Shown here piece by piece: positions 10,685-19,775 of a DNA stretch of 39,498 nt (the stretch's first letter is position 1; each line of letters starts with the position of its first letter). Source of the DNA: Clostridia bacterium UC5.1-1D10 (GTDB lineage: Bacteria; Bacillota; Clostridia; Lachnospirales; Anaerotignaceae); assembly GCA_001304995.1 (NCBI GenBank), contig BBZU01000024.1:1-39498 (forward strand), given 5' to 3'. The position numbers and the translations under genes were made by a program. A model generated the notes under the pieces. That model was not told the origin of the DNA. It searched no databases and saw only the letters and a program-made list of their open reading frames with translations.

Positions 10685-10803
10685 TGTTGTATTCCATCGT
10701 TTTTTCGTATAAAATAGTAATGATGGCATGCACAACATGCCTTATCAATTTTGGAGCAACAAGAGATACCATCATTTTTTTAGAATCATAAGGAGGAACC
10801 ATC
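10685..10803 (+). promoter_or_regulatory. Candidate purF promoter and structured leader
   Basis: TTGTTG (10685-10690), an 18-base spacer and TATAAA (10709-10714) form a promoter candidate. The following leader contains ATGATGG (10720-10726) complementary to CCATCAT (10769-10775), which is followed by a run of seven T, and an inner hairpin GGCATG-CACAA-CATGCC (10725-10741). The ribosome site AAGGAGG is at 10790-10796. The stem with T run is terminator-like and could be an attenuator. I do not recognise a known riboswitch class. Confidence 0.4.
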
Positions 10804-12227
10804 ATGGGCGGTTTTTTGGCGTAACTTCCAAGCAGGATTGCGTACTTGATATCTTTTTCGGGGTGGACTATCATTCTCATCTGGGCACACGCAGAGGCGG
10901 TATGGTCATCCACAGCAAGGAAAAAGGCTTCCAACGCCAGATTCACAACATCGAAAACACACCTTTTCGTACCAAATTTGAAAAAGATCTGATCGATTTT
11001 CAGGGTCATTCCGGCATCGGCTGCATCAGCGACTCCGATCCCCAGCCCCTTCTGGTACGTTCTCATCTTGGCTTATATGCCATCACAACAGTCGGTGTCA
11101 TCAACAACGCTGATGAGCTCATCAAAAACTACTTTTCTGACCATGGACACCAGTTTATGGCAATGAGCTCCGGCAAAGTCAATGCCACAGAACTCATCGC
11201 CGCACTGATCAACCAGAAAGACGATCTGGTTTCCGGTATCCTCCACGCACAGGAACAAATTGACGGTTCCGCAACCATTCTGATCCTGACAGAAGATGAT
11301 TCCATCATCGCTGCCAGAGATAAAGTGGGCAGACTGCCTGTCCTCATTGGTAAAGACCACGAAGGCTATTGCGTTTCCTTCGAATCCTTTGCTTATACCA
11401 AACTGGGCTATGAAAACGTATATGAACTTGGCCCCCGTGAAATCGTTAAGATCACACCTGACGGCTTCGAAACACTGAATCCCGCCGGCAAGGACATGAA
11501 GATCTGCGCGTTCCTGTTCAGCTACTATGGCTACCCCAACTCCAACTATGAAGGCATCAACGTAGAAGTGATGCGTTACAAAAACGGGGAAATCATGGCA
11601 GCAAACGAAAAGAAAAACGGCACACTGCCTGATGTAGACTATGTTGCAGGCGTGCCTGACTCCGGTATCCCCCATGCCATTGGTTATTCCAAAGAAAGCG
11701 GCAAGTCCTTTACCCGTCCTTTTGTAAAATATACACCTACCTGGCCTCGTTCTTTCATGCCCGCCAACCAGAAAGTGCGTAATCAGGTAGCAAAAATGAA
11801 ACAGATTCCCATTCCCGAACTGATCGAAGGGAAAAAGCTGCTGTTTGTGGATGACTCCATCGTTCGTGGTACACAGCTGAGAGAAACTGTTGAATTCCTT
11901 TATCGTTCTCACGCAGCAGAGGTACATATGCGTTCTGCATGTCCTCCCATCATGTATAGCTGCAAATATCTGAATTTCTCCAGCAATGGCTCCGATATGG
12001 ATCTGCTGGCACGCCGCGTCGTACAGGAACTGGAAGGCGACGAAGGCCATAAACATCTGGACGAATATGCAGACGCTTCCACAGAAAGAGGCAAATGCAT
12101 GCTCCGTTCCATCTGTGAAAAACTGGGCTTTGACTCCCTGGGTTACCAGTCCCTGGATGGTCTGCTGGATGCCATCGGCATTGACCGTGACAAAGTCTGC
12201 ACCTATTGCTGGAACGGCAAAGGCTGA
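10804..12227 (+). CDS. purF: Amidophosphoribosyltransferase-like protein lacking the N-terminal Cys (one frame disruption)
   Basis: PurF homologues have an N-terminal nucleophile glutaminase domain and a phosphoribosyltransferase domain and make phosphoribosylamine, the first step of purine synthesis. Here the PRPP-binding loop is clear (LLFVDDSIVRGTQ), and Cys residues in ICAFLF, SACPPI and VCTYCWNG resemble the Fe-S ligands of Bacillus-type PurF. The N terminus reads MGGFFGVTSK: the Cys that must follow the initiator Met is replaced by Gly. The start at 10804 is fixed by AAGGAGG. One T seems missing from the run at 10812-10817 (six, seven needed); repair gives 474 residues. Because the nucleophile is absent, ammonia-dependent activity or another role is possible, so the symbol is by homology only. 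Confidence 0.75.
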
Positions 12228-12236
12228 TATTTCATA

Positions 12237-12269
12237 CTGTCGCAGGAAATCTCCTGCGGCAGTTTTTTT
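12237..12269 (+). terminator. Rho-independent terminator of purF
   Basis: CTGTCGCAGGA pairs with TCCTGCGGCAG (one wobble pair) around a short loop and is followed by seven T. Confidence 0.85.
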
Positions 12270-12353
12270 CTGTTTTTTCCCAATCCCTTGTTATTTTCTT
12301 TCTACTTTGTTACCATAAAAGAAAATACAACTGTCATAAAGGAGGTTTTTTCT

Positions 12354-13217
12354 ATGGCTGCAAAAGTATACTTTTCCCGTGAAATCACACCGGAAAAAGT
12401 CCTGGAATTATATAAAATGGCTGGCAAAGAACTCACTGGCAATGTTGCCATCAAGCTTCACTCCGGTGAAGAAGGCAACCAGAATTTCCTGAAACCGGAT
12501 TTCTGGAAACCTGTCATCGACTTCGTTGGCGGTACTGTTGTGGAATGCAATACCGCTTATGAAGGCCAGCGAAACACCACCGAAAAGCACAAAGCGCTGC
12601 TGACTCGTCACGGATGGGATGCCTATTTCAAAGTAGACCTCATGGACGCAGAAGGCCCGGATATGGTACTGGAAATCCCCAAGGGCAAACAGATTCAGAA
12701 AAATTATGTAGGCAAGCATCTTGCGGACTATGACTCCATGCTGGTGCTCTCCCACTTCAAAGGTCATCCCATGGGCGGCTACGGCGGCGCATTGAAGCAG
12801 CTTTCCATCGGTGTGGCATCTTCCTTCGGCAAAGCCTATATCCACGGCGCAGGGGAACCGGAAAAGATCTGGACAGCAGACCATGACGCATTTCTGGAAT
12901 CCATGGCAGACGCAGCATCTTCCGTTGTGGAATACTTCAAAGGCAATGTAATCTACGTCAATGTTATGAAAAACATGTCTGTGGACTGTGACTGCTGTGC
13001 GGTGGCTGAAGACCCCTGCATGAAGGACATTGGCATACTGGTATCCTTAGACCCCATTGCCATTGACCAGGCTTGTCTGGACTTGGTTTATGCCGCTGAT
13101 GATCCCGGTCGTGACCACCTCATCGAACGTATTGAAAGCCGCAATGGTGTTCATACCATCGAAGCCGCTGCCGCTTTGGGCTTTGGTTCCAGAAAATACG
13201 ATCTGGTAGAAGTATAA
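12354..13217 (+). CDS. DUF362 domain protein
   Basis: This is a 287-residue protein of the DUF362 family, which is often annotated as Fe-S or ferredoxin-like. Recognisable segments are the N-terminal GNVAIKLHSGEEGN, the central SHFKGHPMGGYGGALKQLSIG and the C-terminal DPIAIDQACLDLVY. A Cys cluster (DCDCCAVAEDPC, residues about 216-227) could bind a metal; the C-terminal two-cluster ferredoxin domain seen in some members is absent. The start at 12354 has AAAGGAGG upstream. It is flanked by terminators, so it is probably a single-gene transcript. The function of the family is unknown. Confidence 0.85.
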   Translation: MAAKVYFSREITPEKVLELYKMAGKELTGNVAIKLHSGEEGNQNFLKPDFWKPVIDFVGGTVVECNTAYEGQRNTTEKHKALLTRHGWDAYFKVDLMDAEGPDMVLEIPKGKQIQKNYVGKHLADYDSMLVLSHFKGHPMGGYGGALKQLSIGVASSFGKAYIHGAGEPEKIWTADHDAFLESMADAASSVVEYFKGNVIYVNVMKNMSVDCDCCAVAEDPCMKDIGILVSLDPIAIDQACLDLVYAADDPGRDHLIERIESRNGVHTIEAAAALGFGSRKYDLVEV

Positions 13218-13233
13218 ACATCTTCTGCAAAAT

Positions 13234-13275
13234 AAAAGAGCCGGCTCTTTCTCAAGAGTGTCCGGCTCTTTTTCA
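13234..13275 (+). terminator. Rho-independent terminator of the DUF362 gene
   Basis: A long hairpin: AAAAGAGCCGG (13234-13244) pairs with CCGGCTCTTTTT (13262-13273), with an inner CTCTT-TCTC-AAGAG stem. Confidence 0.85.
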
Positions 13276-13317
13276 TGAAAAAGCAGGTGATTTTTTAGGG
13301 GCATCTTCATAAGAAAA

Positions 13318-13440
13318 CAAAGCAAGCTGAAATCCTTATGATATAGAGGTTTCCAGCTTGCTTATTTTATAAGATTTTATTTGATATGTTTTCTTCTGAA
13401 AACAGCCGTCGCAATTCCCCTTAAGAAATCAAGGAAAAGA
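13318..13440. repeat. Intergenic repeat element, copy 1 (double hairpin)
   Basis: The first part is a hairpin in which AGCAAGCTGAAATCC (13321-13335) pairs imperfectly with GGTTTCCAGCTTGCT (13349-13363). After a T-rich spacer comes AATTCCCCTT (13413-13422), which pairs weakly with the later AAGG (13432-13435). A related unit lies at 16498-16606. Both copies are between 3' ends of convergent genes. The first hairpin may end rnc transcription. Confidence 0.5.
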
Positions 13441-13491
13441 AAAACCAATGTTTTCTTAATAGGAATTTGCTTTCATCACCTGTTTTCTTAT

Positions 13492-14187
13492 TTACGCATT
13501 CATTTTTTCCAATGCTGCATTGGCTGCATTCTGTTCTGCTTCTTTTTTACTCTTGCCACTGCCCTGTCCAAGCACCTTGCCTTCGTGTGTTACTTCTGCA
13601 ACAAAGACTTTGTTGTGGTCGGGGCCCTTTTCATCTACGATGGCATAGTGTACAGGAACTTTGCTGATTTTCTGGATGATTTCCTGCAAATGGGTCTTGC
13701 AGTCCAGATTGCGGAAATTGGTCTTTGTCTGGGCAATCTGGTCTTCCATAAACCGCATAACATATGTAGAAGCAGCTTCAATGCCGCCATCCATACATAC
13801 TGCACCAATGATGGCCTCAAAGGCATCCGCAAGGATGGAATCTCTGTTTCTGCCACCAGTGCTTTCTTCCCCTTTGCCTAAAAACAGATTTCTGCCTACG
13901 CCCAATTTTCTGGACAGACCTGCCAGAGAGCCTTCACAAACCACTGCCGCCCGCAGTTTGGTCAATTCTCCTTCCGGCATTTCCGGGAATTTGCGGTACA
14001 TATATTCACTTACCACCATGTCCAGCACAGCATCACCCAAAAATTCCAATCTTTCGTTGTTTTCGTGACTGCCTTTTTTATTTTCATTGGCATAGGAACT
14101 ATGGGTCAATGCCAACAGCAGCAAATGCTTATCCGCAAAATGATATCCCAGTTTCTTTTCAAATTCTTCCAAATTCAAATAATTCAT
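13492..14187 (-). CDS. rnc: Ribonuclease III
   Basis: RNase III cleaves double-stranded RNA in rRNA and mRNA processing. The 231-residue protein has the signature NERLEFLGDAVLD with catalytic acidic residues at about 42-51, a second acidic site near DAFEAIIGAV, and a C-terminal double-stranded RNA-binding domain ending in GSGKSKKEAEQNAANAAL. It starts one base after the acpP stop, so translation is probably coupled. The order plsX-acpP-rnc is usual in Firmicutes. The frame is intact. Confidence 0.97.
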   Translation of the reverse strand: MNYLNLEEFEKKLGYHFADKHLLLLALTHSSYANENKKGSHENNERLEFLGDAVLDMVVSEYMYRKFPEMPEGELTKLRAAVVCEGSLAGLSRKLGVGRNLFLGKGEESTGGRNRDSILADAFEAIIGAVCMDGGIEAASTYVMRFMEDQIAQTKTNFRNLDCKTHLQEIIQKISKVPVHYAIVDEKGPDHNKVFVAEVTHEGKVLGQGSGKSKKEAEQNAANAALEKMNA

Positions 14188-14188
14188 A

Positions 14189-14419
14189 TTACTTCTCCAC
14201 TACTCTTCTGATATAATCCAACGCATCCCCAATGGTTTTCATATTCTCCGCTTCATCGTTTTCAAATTCGATGTCATAGGCTTCCTCCAATGCAGAAATG
14301 ATCTGGAACACATCCAGAGAATCTGCACCGATATCTGCAAAGGAAGTTTCCTCCCGTAAACTATCAGCAGAAATATGCAGCTGATCCGCAATGATCTGCA
14401 TTACAACAGTTTCGTCCAT
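14189..14419 (-). CDS. acpP: Acyl carrier protein
   Basis: A 76-residue acidic four-helix protein that carries acyl chains in fatty-acid synthesis. The phosphopantetheine attachment serine is in FADIGADSLDVFQII (near residue 35), the DSL motif of the family. It starts with MDETVVMQIIADQL behind a GAGGAGG-like site. It lies between plsX and rnc on the same strand, as usual. Confidence 0.95.
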   Translation of the reverse strand: MDETVVMQIIADQLHISADSLREETSFADIGADSLDVFQIISALEEAYDIEFENDEAENMKTIGDALDYIRRVVEK

Positions 14420-14536
14420 ATTTTCAACCTCCTCTTTTCTTTTCTGTCAATACTATACTCTATTTCCGACATTTTGTCAGCAGAAATCCTGGAAAAACAG
14501 AAGTTTTTTCCCATTTTGTACACAAGATTGAACTGC

Positions 14537-15525
14537 TTACAGTTTATCCTGAATTTTTCCTACAATATCAGCCTCTTTAAACAGCACACACTGTCTGATG
14601 GCGTTTTTGAATGCCTTGGCGTTAGAGCTGCCATGAGCCTTTACCACAAGGGATTTCAGCCCGATGAAAGGCGCACCGCCTACTTCGTCTGCATCGAAAT
14701 ATTTTTTACATTGCGGAAAGGTTTTACCAACATGGCCGCAGCGATTTTGTAAGCGCCTTTGGTAATTTCAGACTTGATGATGTCCACCAATGTTTTGCTC
14801 AGACCTTCCGCAAATTTCAAAATGGTATTGCCAACAAAGCCGTCGCAGACAATGACATCCGCTTCCCCAAAGGGAATGTTTCTGGGCTCGATATTGCCCA
14901 CAAAATTCAAATCAGACACTTCCAGAAGCTCATAGGCCTCTTTTGTCAAGCTGTCGCCCTTTTCCTTTTCAGCACCGATATTTACCAGCGCAACGGAAGG
15001 ATTTTTCTTGCCAAATACGTTTTCTACATAAACGGAACCCATTTTGCCAAACTGTTCCAGGTATTTTGCTTTACAGTCCACATTTGCGCCACTGTCTACC
15101 AAGAATGTGAAACCATTTTTTGTAGGCAGGCAAGTACCCAATACAGGACGTTCTACGCCCGGCAGACGGCCTACAATAAGCAGAGACCCTGTCAGCAGAG
15201 CACCAGTACTACCGGCGGAAACAAAGGCGTCAGCCTCCCCATTTTTCACCAGCTGCATGCCCACAACCATAGAAGAATTTTTCTTTTTGCGAATTGCCAT
15301 AGTAGGCACTTCATCAGTACTGATGACTTCTTCCGCATTGACCACTTCGATTTTTTCTTTTGGATATGTATATTTTGCCAGTTCCCGATTGACATCTTCT
15401 TCTCTGCCTACCAGCTTTACCAGCACGTTCATTTCTTTGACTGCGTCCACAGCACCTTTTACGGTTTCCACAGGAGCCAGATCACCACCCATGGCATCCA
15501 GTGCAACGATTATTTTCTGATCCAT
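14537..15525 (-). CDS. plsX: Phosphate acyltransferase PlsX (one frame disruption)
   Basis: PlsX makes acyl-phosphate from acyl-ACP for phospholipid synthesis. The protein starts MDQKIIVALDAMGGDLAP, then shows FVSAGSTGALLTGSL and ICDGFVGNT-like segments of the family. The uninterrupted frame ends near 14680. One A is missing from the run at 14702-14707 (six, seven needed). In the adjacent frame the C terminus (FDADEVGGAPFIGLKSLVV, then VKAHGSSNAKAF) continues to a stop at 14537-14539, giving the family length of 329. It precedes acpP, and an AIM24 gene separates it from rpmF. Confidence 0.93.
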
Positions 15526-15631
15526 AAACTCACCATGATCCTTTCTTTCAAATTACATGCTTTTAGTATAAACAATTCCCCATAAAATTACAATCCCGTA
15601 CCCCAATACTTTTTTCCACATAACGAAGTCA

Positions 15632-15660
15632 TTGCCGTATTTAACAAAATATGGTAAAGT
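15632..15660 (+). promoter_or_regulatory. Candidate promoter of the AIM24-family gene
   Basis: TTGCCG (15632-15637), a 17-base spacer and TAAAGT (15655-15660). The gene's ribosome site AAAGGAGG follows at 15696-15703. Confidence 0.45.
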
Positions 15661-15711
15661 AACATTGTATCAATCATAAAACCTTTTATGAATGCAAAGG
15701 AGGCATTGTAT

Positions 15712-16473
15712 ATGTACCAGATCAAAAATCTTTTGGAAAATGACGACATTCGTGTATTGACAGAATTGGGGCCTTTTACCGTCATTGAATACCTGCGGGA
15801 TTTGAGTGTTTCCCCCGCTAATGCGGCAACAGCTTATTTTGCTTCTGAAATGAATGTGCGCAGACGTCAGGTCATCTGTGATTTGAAAAAAGCCAATATC
15901 ACATTGCAGGCAGGCGCTATGCAGTGGATGGTGGGCAACGTCAATGCCACCACAGGCATCAAAGGTGTTGGCGACCTTTTCGGGAAAGCCATCCGTGGGA
16001 AAGCAACTGGTGAATCTGCCATCAAACCCGAATACACCGGCGATGGCACTTTGGTTCTGGAACCCACTTACAAATATATTCTGCTGGAAGATGTATCAGA
16101 CTGGAATGGCTCTCTGATTCTGGAAGATGGTCTGTTCCTTGCCTGCGACTCCAATTTGACACACAAGGCTGTTATGCGGTCTAATCTGTCCTCTGCTGTG
16201 GCTGGCGGAGAAGGCTTATTCAACCTTGGTTTAAGCGGTAAAGGCGTTGTAGCGCTGGAATGCCCCTGCCCCAGAGAAGAACTGATTGAAATCAACCTCC
16301 AGGATGATGTACTGAAAATCGACGGCAATATGGCAATCGCATGGAGCGGCAGCCTGAACTTTACCGTAGAACGCTCCGGCAAAACACTCATTGGTTCCGC
16401 AGCTTCCGGCGAAGGTCTGGTAAACGTATTCCGTGGAACTGGCAGAGTGCTCATGGCACCCGTCCTGGACTAA
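15712..16473 (+). CDS. AIM24 family protein
   Basis: This is a 253-residue beta-rich protein of the AIM24 (mitochondrial biogenesis AIM24-like, TIGR00266) family. Typical features are the repeated Gly-rich turns GGEGLFNLGLSGKG and SGEGLVNVFRGTGRV near the C terminus. There is no signal peptide. I use the start at 15712 (MYQIKNLL) because AAAGGAGG is eight bases upstream. An N-terminal extension of about 100 residues precedes the AIM24 core (VRRRQVICDLKKANITLQAG). It is inserted on the opposite strand between plsX and rpmF. The cellular role in bacteria is unknown. Confidence 0.8.
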   Translation: MYQIKNLLENDDIRVLTELGPFTVIEYLRDLSVSPANAATAYFASEMNVRRRQVICDLKKANITLQAGAMQWMVGNVNATTGIKGVGDLFGKAIRGKATGESAIKPEYTGDGTLVLEPTYKYILLEDVSDWNGSLILEDGLFLACDSNLTHKAVMRSNLSSAVAGGEGLFNLGLSGKGVVALECPCPREELIEINLQDDVLKIDGNMAIAWSGSLNFTVERSGKTLIGSAASGEGLVNVFRGTGRVLMAPVLD

Positions 16474-16497
16474 CAATTACATAAACTTTATCAAAAG

Positions 16498-16606
16498 CAA
16501 AAAAGCTGGAATCCTTAAAACAAATGGTTCCAGCTTTTCCTTTTTCCCTATTTATTTTCTTTCATAGAACTATGACAATTCCCTTCAGACAGCAATCAAG
16601 GGAAAA
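16498..16606. repeat. Intergenic repeat element, copy 2 (double hairpin, terminator)
   Basis: AAAAGCTGGAA (16501-16511) pairs with TTCCAGCTTTT (16528-16538) and a T-rich tract follows, so it is a good terminator for the AIM24 gene. A second hairpin TTCCCTT (16579-16585) / AAGGGAA (16598-16604) follows. It resembles the unit at 13318-13440 in sequence, order and position between convergent genes. Confidence 0.6.
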
Positions 16607-16625
16607 ATGATTTTTTACCCAACGC

Positions 16626-16654
16626 AAAAAAGGCAGCATTTCTGCTGCCTTTGA
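16626..16654 (-). terminator. Rho-independent terminator of rpmF
   Basis: AAAGGCAGCA pairs with TGCTGCCTTT around a TTTC loop. On the minus strand the stem is followed by a T run, and it lies directly after rpmF. Confidence 0.8.
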
Positions 16655-16669
16655 TTTGCTCATCCAAAA

Positions 16670-16849
16670 TTAGTCAACTTTGATGATTGTTTTCTTGTTA
16701 TAAGCACCACAAGCTTTGCATACCTGGTGAGGCGCCATCAGTTCGCCACATTTGCTGCATTTTACCAGGTTGGGTGTTGCGATCTTCCAGCTCTGTGCTT
16801 TTCTTTTATCTCTTTTGGATTTAGATACTCGACCCTTAGGTACAGCCAT
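16670..16849 (-). CDS. rpmF: 50S ribosomal protein L32
   Basis: This 59-residue ribosomal protein starts MAVPKGRVSKSKRDKRKAQ and ends with a zinc-ribbon pattern, CSKCGELMAPHQVCKACG, then YNKKTIIKVD. The four Cys are present, so this is the zinc-binding (C+) form. It starts three bases from the stop of the yceD-like gene, which is the usual upstream partner. A terminator follows. Confidence 0.95.
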   Translation of the reverse strand: MAVPKGRVSKSKRDKRKAQSWKIATPNLVKCSKCGELMAPHQVCKACGAYNKKTIIKVD

Positions 16850-16851
16850 TT

Positions 16852-17367
16852 CTACACCTCCTCATCAACATTGAAAAGAGCCCTCAAACTTTCAAATCTC
16901 GGATCTATCTCTGTGGTGTCGCATCCGCACGCACCTGTGTTCAGATCCTTGCCGCAGACAGGACAGAGTCCTTTGCAGTCATCCCTACAAAGAGTCTTCA
17001 TAGGCATGGCCTCCATGATCCCGCTTCTGACATAGTCCGCAAGATCGATCTGATCTCCCGAAAAAGTTTCTGTCTCTTCGTCATCTCTGCCTGTATGGGA
17101 AAAACGCTCCTCAATATTGAAGTGAATCTCTGTTGTAACCGGCGCAAGGCAACGGTCACACGCAATGCTGACCTTTGTTTCGCCCTTTGCTTCCAAAACG
17201 AAAATCTCATTTTCGTTTCTGAGAGTTCCTTCTATTTTTACAGGCTCCATAAAACCCACAACATTGGGGTATGCCGCAATCTCTTGTATTTGCTCAGACA
17301 TATGCACTTCCATAGAAGCACCGTTCTTACCATATAAATGAGCCATTTGCAATATCATTCGTATCAC
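16852..17367 (-). CDS. YceD/DUF177 family protein
   Basis: This 171-residue member of the DUF177 (YceD) family is nearly always encoded upstream of rpmF and is implicated in 23S rRNA accumulation in other bacteria and plants. The core ACDRCLAPVTTEIHFNIEE is followed by the acidic segment DQIDLADYVRSGIMEAMPMK and the Cys cluster CRDDCKGLCPVCGKDLNTGACGC typical of the C-terminal part. The start could be the GTG at 17367 or the ATG four codons later; the ribosome site is weak in both cases. Confidence 0.9.
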   Translation of the reverse strand: MIRMILQMAHLYGKNGASMEVHMSEQIQEIAAYPNVVGFMEPVKIEGTLRNENEIFVLEAKGETKVSIACDRCLAPVTTEIHFNIEERFSHTGRDDEETETFSGDQIDLADYVRSGIMEAMPMKTLCRDDCKGLCPVCGKDLNTGACGCDTTEIDPRFESLRALFNVDEEV

Positions 17368-17405
17368 CCCGTAGTCGTACCTAAAATATTATACAGAAAG
17401 GTTTC

Positions 17406-18602
17406 TTATTTGTCAAGCAATTCCTTTGTATCTCTTGCAATAACCAGTTCTTCGTTTGTAGGGATTACAAACACTCTTACTCTGGAGTCGGGAGCGGAGA
17501 TTTCGATTGCTTTGCCTCTCAAAGAGTTGTTGTAAGAATCGATGTGTACGCCCAGGTAACCCAGGTAGTCACAGATCAGTCTTCTTGTGGAAGCGGAGTT
17601 TTCACCCAGACCTGCTGTAAATACGATTGCGTCTACACCGTTCATAGCAGCAGCGTAAGCGCCGATTCTCTTAGCTACTTTGTAAGCGAATACGTCCAGA
17701 GCCATACCTGCTCTTTCGTTACCATGTTCGCTTGCGTCTTCAACGTCACGGAAGTCGCTGGATACACCAGAGATACCCAGTACGCCGGATTTTTTGTTCA
17801 GGATGTTGTCCATTTCCTGAGGTGTCAGGTTTTCTTTTTCCATCAGGAATGTGACAACAGCTGCGTCAACGTCACCAGCTCTTGTACCCATTACCAGACC
17901 TTCCAGAGGTGTGAAGCCCATGGTTGTGTCGATGGATTTGCCGTTTCTTACTGCACATACGGAACCGCCGTTGCCCAGGTGGCAAGTGATTGTTTTTGTC
18001 TGGTCATAAGGTCTGTCCAGCATTTTTGCAGCTTCTTCGGATACGAATCTGTGGCTTGTGCCGTGGAAGCCGTATCTTCTGATTTTGTATTTTTCATAGT
18101 ATTCGTAAGGAATAGCATACAGATATGCTCTTTCAGGCATTGTCTGGTGGAATGCTGTGTCGAATACAGCTACCTGAGGTACGCCGGGCATGATTTTTTC
18201 GCAAGCGTGGATACCGATCAGGTTAGCAGGGTTGTGCAGAGGTGCCAGTTCGCAGCATTTTTCGATTGCTTCGATAACTTCGGGTGTGATTACAACGGAG
18301 TTTGCGAAGTATTCACCACCATGTACTACACGGTGACCAACTGCATTGATTTCGGACATGGATTTTACTACACCATATTCGCTGTTTGTCAGAGCGTCCA
18401 GTACCATTTTTACTGCTACGCTGTGATCTTCCATGTAATCGTTGAAGATAACGTCATCTTTGCCAACAGGCTGATGTTTCAGTCTGGAGCCTTCGATACC
18501 GATTCTTTCGCACAGACCTTTTGCCATTACGCTTTCGGTTTCCATGTCGATCAGCTGATATTTCAGGGAAGAACTACCACAGTTTAAAACCAGAATTTTC
18601 AT
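17406..18602 (-). CDS. ackA: Acetate kinase
   Basis: Acetate kinase converts acetyl-phosphate and ADP to acetate and ATP, the energy-yielding end of acetogenic fermentation. The 398-residue frame is intact. The N-terminal [13 protein letters not shown], the [11 protein letters not shown] nucleotide-binding loop and [12 protein letters not shown] are all present. It lies 75 bases after pta on the same strand, forming the usual pta-ackA pair. Confidence 0.98.
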   Translation of the reverse strand: MKILVLNCGSSSLKYQLIDMETESVMAKGLCERIGIEGSRLKHQPVGKDDVIFNDYMEDHSVAVKMVLDALTNSEYGVVKSMSEINAVGHRVVHGGEYFANSVVITPEVIEAIEKCCELAPLHNPANLIGIHACEKIMPGVPQVAVFDTAFHQTMPERAYLYAIPYEYYEKYKIRRYGFHGTSHRFVSEEAAKMLDRPYDQTKTITCHLGNGGSVCAVRNGKSIDTTMGFTPLEGLVMGTRAGDVDAAVVTFLMEKENLTPQEMDNILNKKSGVLGISGVSSDFRDVEDASEHGNERAGMALDVFAYKVAKRIGAYAAAMNGVDAIVFTAGLGENSASTRRLICDYLGYLGVHIDSYNNSLRGKAIEISAPDSRVRVFVIPTNEELVIARDTKELLDK

Positions 18603-18677
18603 TTTTTCTCTCCTTATTTTTTGTCCGTAGTTGTTATTTGCGGGCAGAACACTGCCATTGTTTCTAATTGGATAAAA

Positions 18678-19694
18678 TTATTTACCCATTACCTGAGCCT
18701 GAACGGATGTCAGAGCAACAACTGCAACGATGTCGTTTGCGGAGCAGCCTCTGGACAGGTCGTTAACAGGTTTTGCGATACCCTGCAGGATAGGGCCGAA
18801 AGCTTCTGCCTGACCAAATCTCTGAACCAGTTTGTAACCGATGTTACCAGCGTCGATGTCAGGGAATACCAGTACGTTTGCTTTACCAGCAACTGTGCTG
18901 TTGGGAGCTTTCAGTTCGCCAACTTCTTTTACGATAGCAGCGTCCAGCTGGATTTCGCCGTCCAGTTTTACGTTAGGGAATTTTTCTTTCGCGATTTTTA
19001 CTGCGTCTACAACTTTTGTTACGTCAGCATGTTTTGCGGAACCCATTGTGGAGTGGCTCAGCATAGCAACTCTGGGTTCTTTGCCGATGAATGCTTCGTA
19101 AGATTTTGCGGAATCGCCTGCGATGCAAGCCAGTTCCTGAGGGTTGGGGTTCTGGTTCAGCGCACAGTCAGCGAACAGCAGGATACCGTCATCACCATAC
19201 TGAGGTGTGTTTGTTACCATGATGAAGAAAGAGGATACCAGTTCTGTGCCAGGTGCTGTTTTCAGAATCTGCAGAGCGGGACGCAGTGTGTCAGCTGTGG
19301 AGTGGATTGCGCCGGAAACCATACCGTCAGCGATATCCATTTTAACCAGCATAACGCCCATGAACAGAGGATCGTCCAGCAGAAGTTTTCTAGCTTCTTC
19401 CAGAGTCATGCCTTTGCTTTTTCTAGCTTCTGCCAGAGCAGCAACAACTTCGTCCATTTTTTCGTAGTTTTCAGGATCTACGAAGATAGCTTTGGATACG
19501 TCAAAGCTACCAGCAGCTTCCATGATCTTTTCTTTGTTACCGATCAGAACGATGTCAGCCAGTTCGTCTCTCAGGCATTCAGCAGCTGCTTCCAGATTTC
19601 TTTTTTCATAAGATTCGGGCAGTACAATTACCTTTTTGTCTGCTTTTGCTTTTGCTTTCATTTCAGATAAAAAATCCACTGTAAAGACCTCCAT
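18678..19694 (-). CDS. pta: Phosphate acetyltransferase
   Basis: Pta converts acetyl-CoA to acetyl-phosphate for AckA. The 338-residue short form (no N-terminal regulatory domain) begins MEVFTVDFLSEMKAKAKADK and shows GMVSGAIHSTADTLRPALQ, LSHSTMGSAKHADV and the C-terminal RGCSANDIV motif. The frame is intact. A promoter candidate lies about 90 bases upstream. Confidence 0.97.
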   Translation of the reverse strand: MEVFTVDFLSEMKAKAKADKKVIVLPESYEKRNLEAAAECLRDELADIVLIGNKEKIMEAAGSFDVSKAIFVDPENYEKMDEVVAALAEARKSKGMTLEEARKLLLDDPLFMGVMLVKMDIADGMVSGAIHSTADTLRPALQILKTAPGTELVSSFFIMVTNTPQYGDDGILLFADCALNQNPNPQELACIAGDSAKSYEAFIGKEPRVAMLSHSTMGSAKHADVTKVVDAVKIAKEKFPNVKLDGEIQLDAAIVKEVGELKAPNSTVAGKANVLVFPDIDAGNIGYKLVQRFGQAEAFGPILQGIAKPVNDLSRGCSANDIVAVVALTSVQAQVMGK

Positions 19695-19775
19695 TTTTAA
19701 ATAGATAGATTAACTGTTGTCTTTTTTACTGGAAGAAATGACTTCTTCCGTCCCAGGAAAACAAAATTCCCTGAT

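Larger units (their letters stand above)
10297..10803. other. Intergenic region between hpdA and purF
   Basis: The first part carries the hpd terminator. About 10404-10680 is low-complexity, T-rich DNA in which I see no convincing gene. The last 120 bases hold a candidate promoter and a structured purF leader. Confidence 0.5.

Noticed and set aside
10715-10803. Known purine, PRPP or guanidine riboswitch
   Set aside because: The conserved loops of these classes are not present; only a generic attenuator-like shape is supported.
15526-15632. FapR operator upstream of plsX
   Set aside because: Only one half-site (TTAGTA near 15562) is seen; the second arm is missing.
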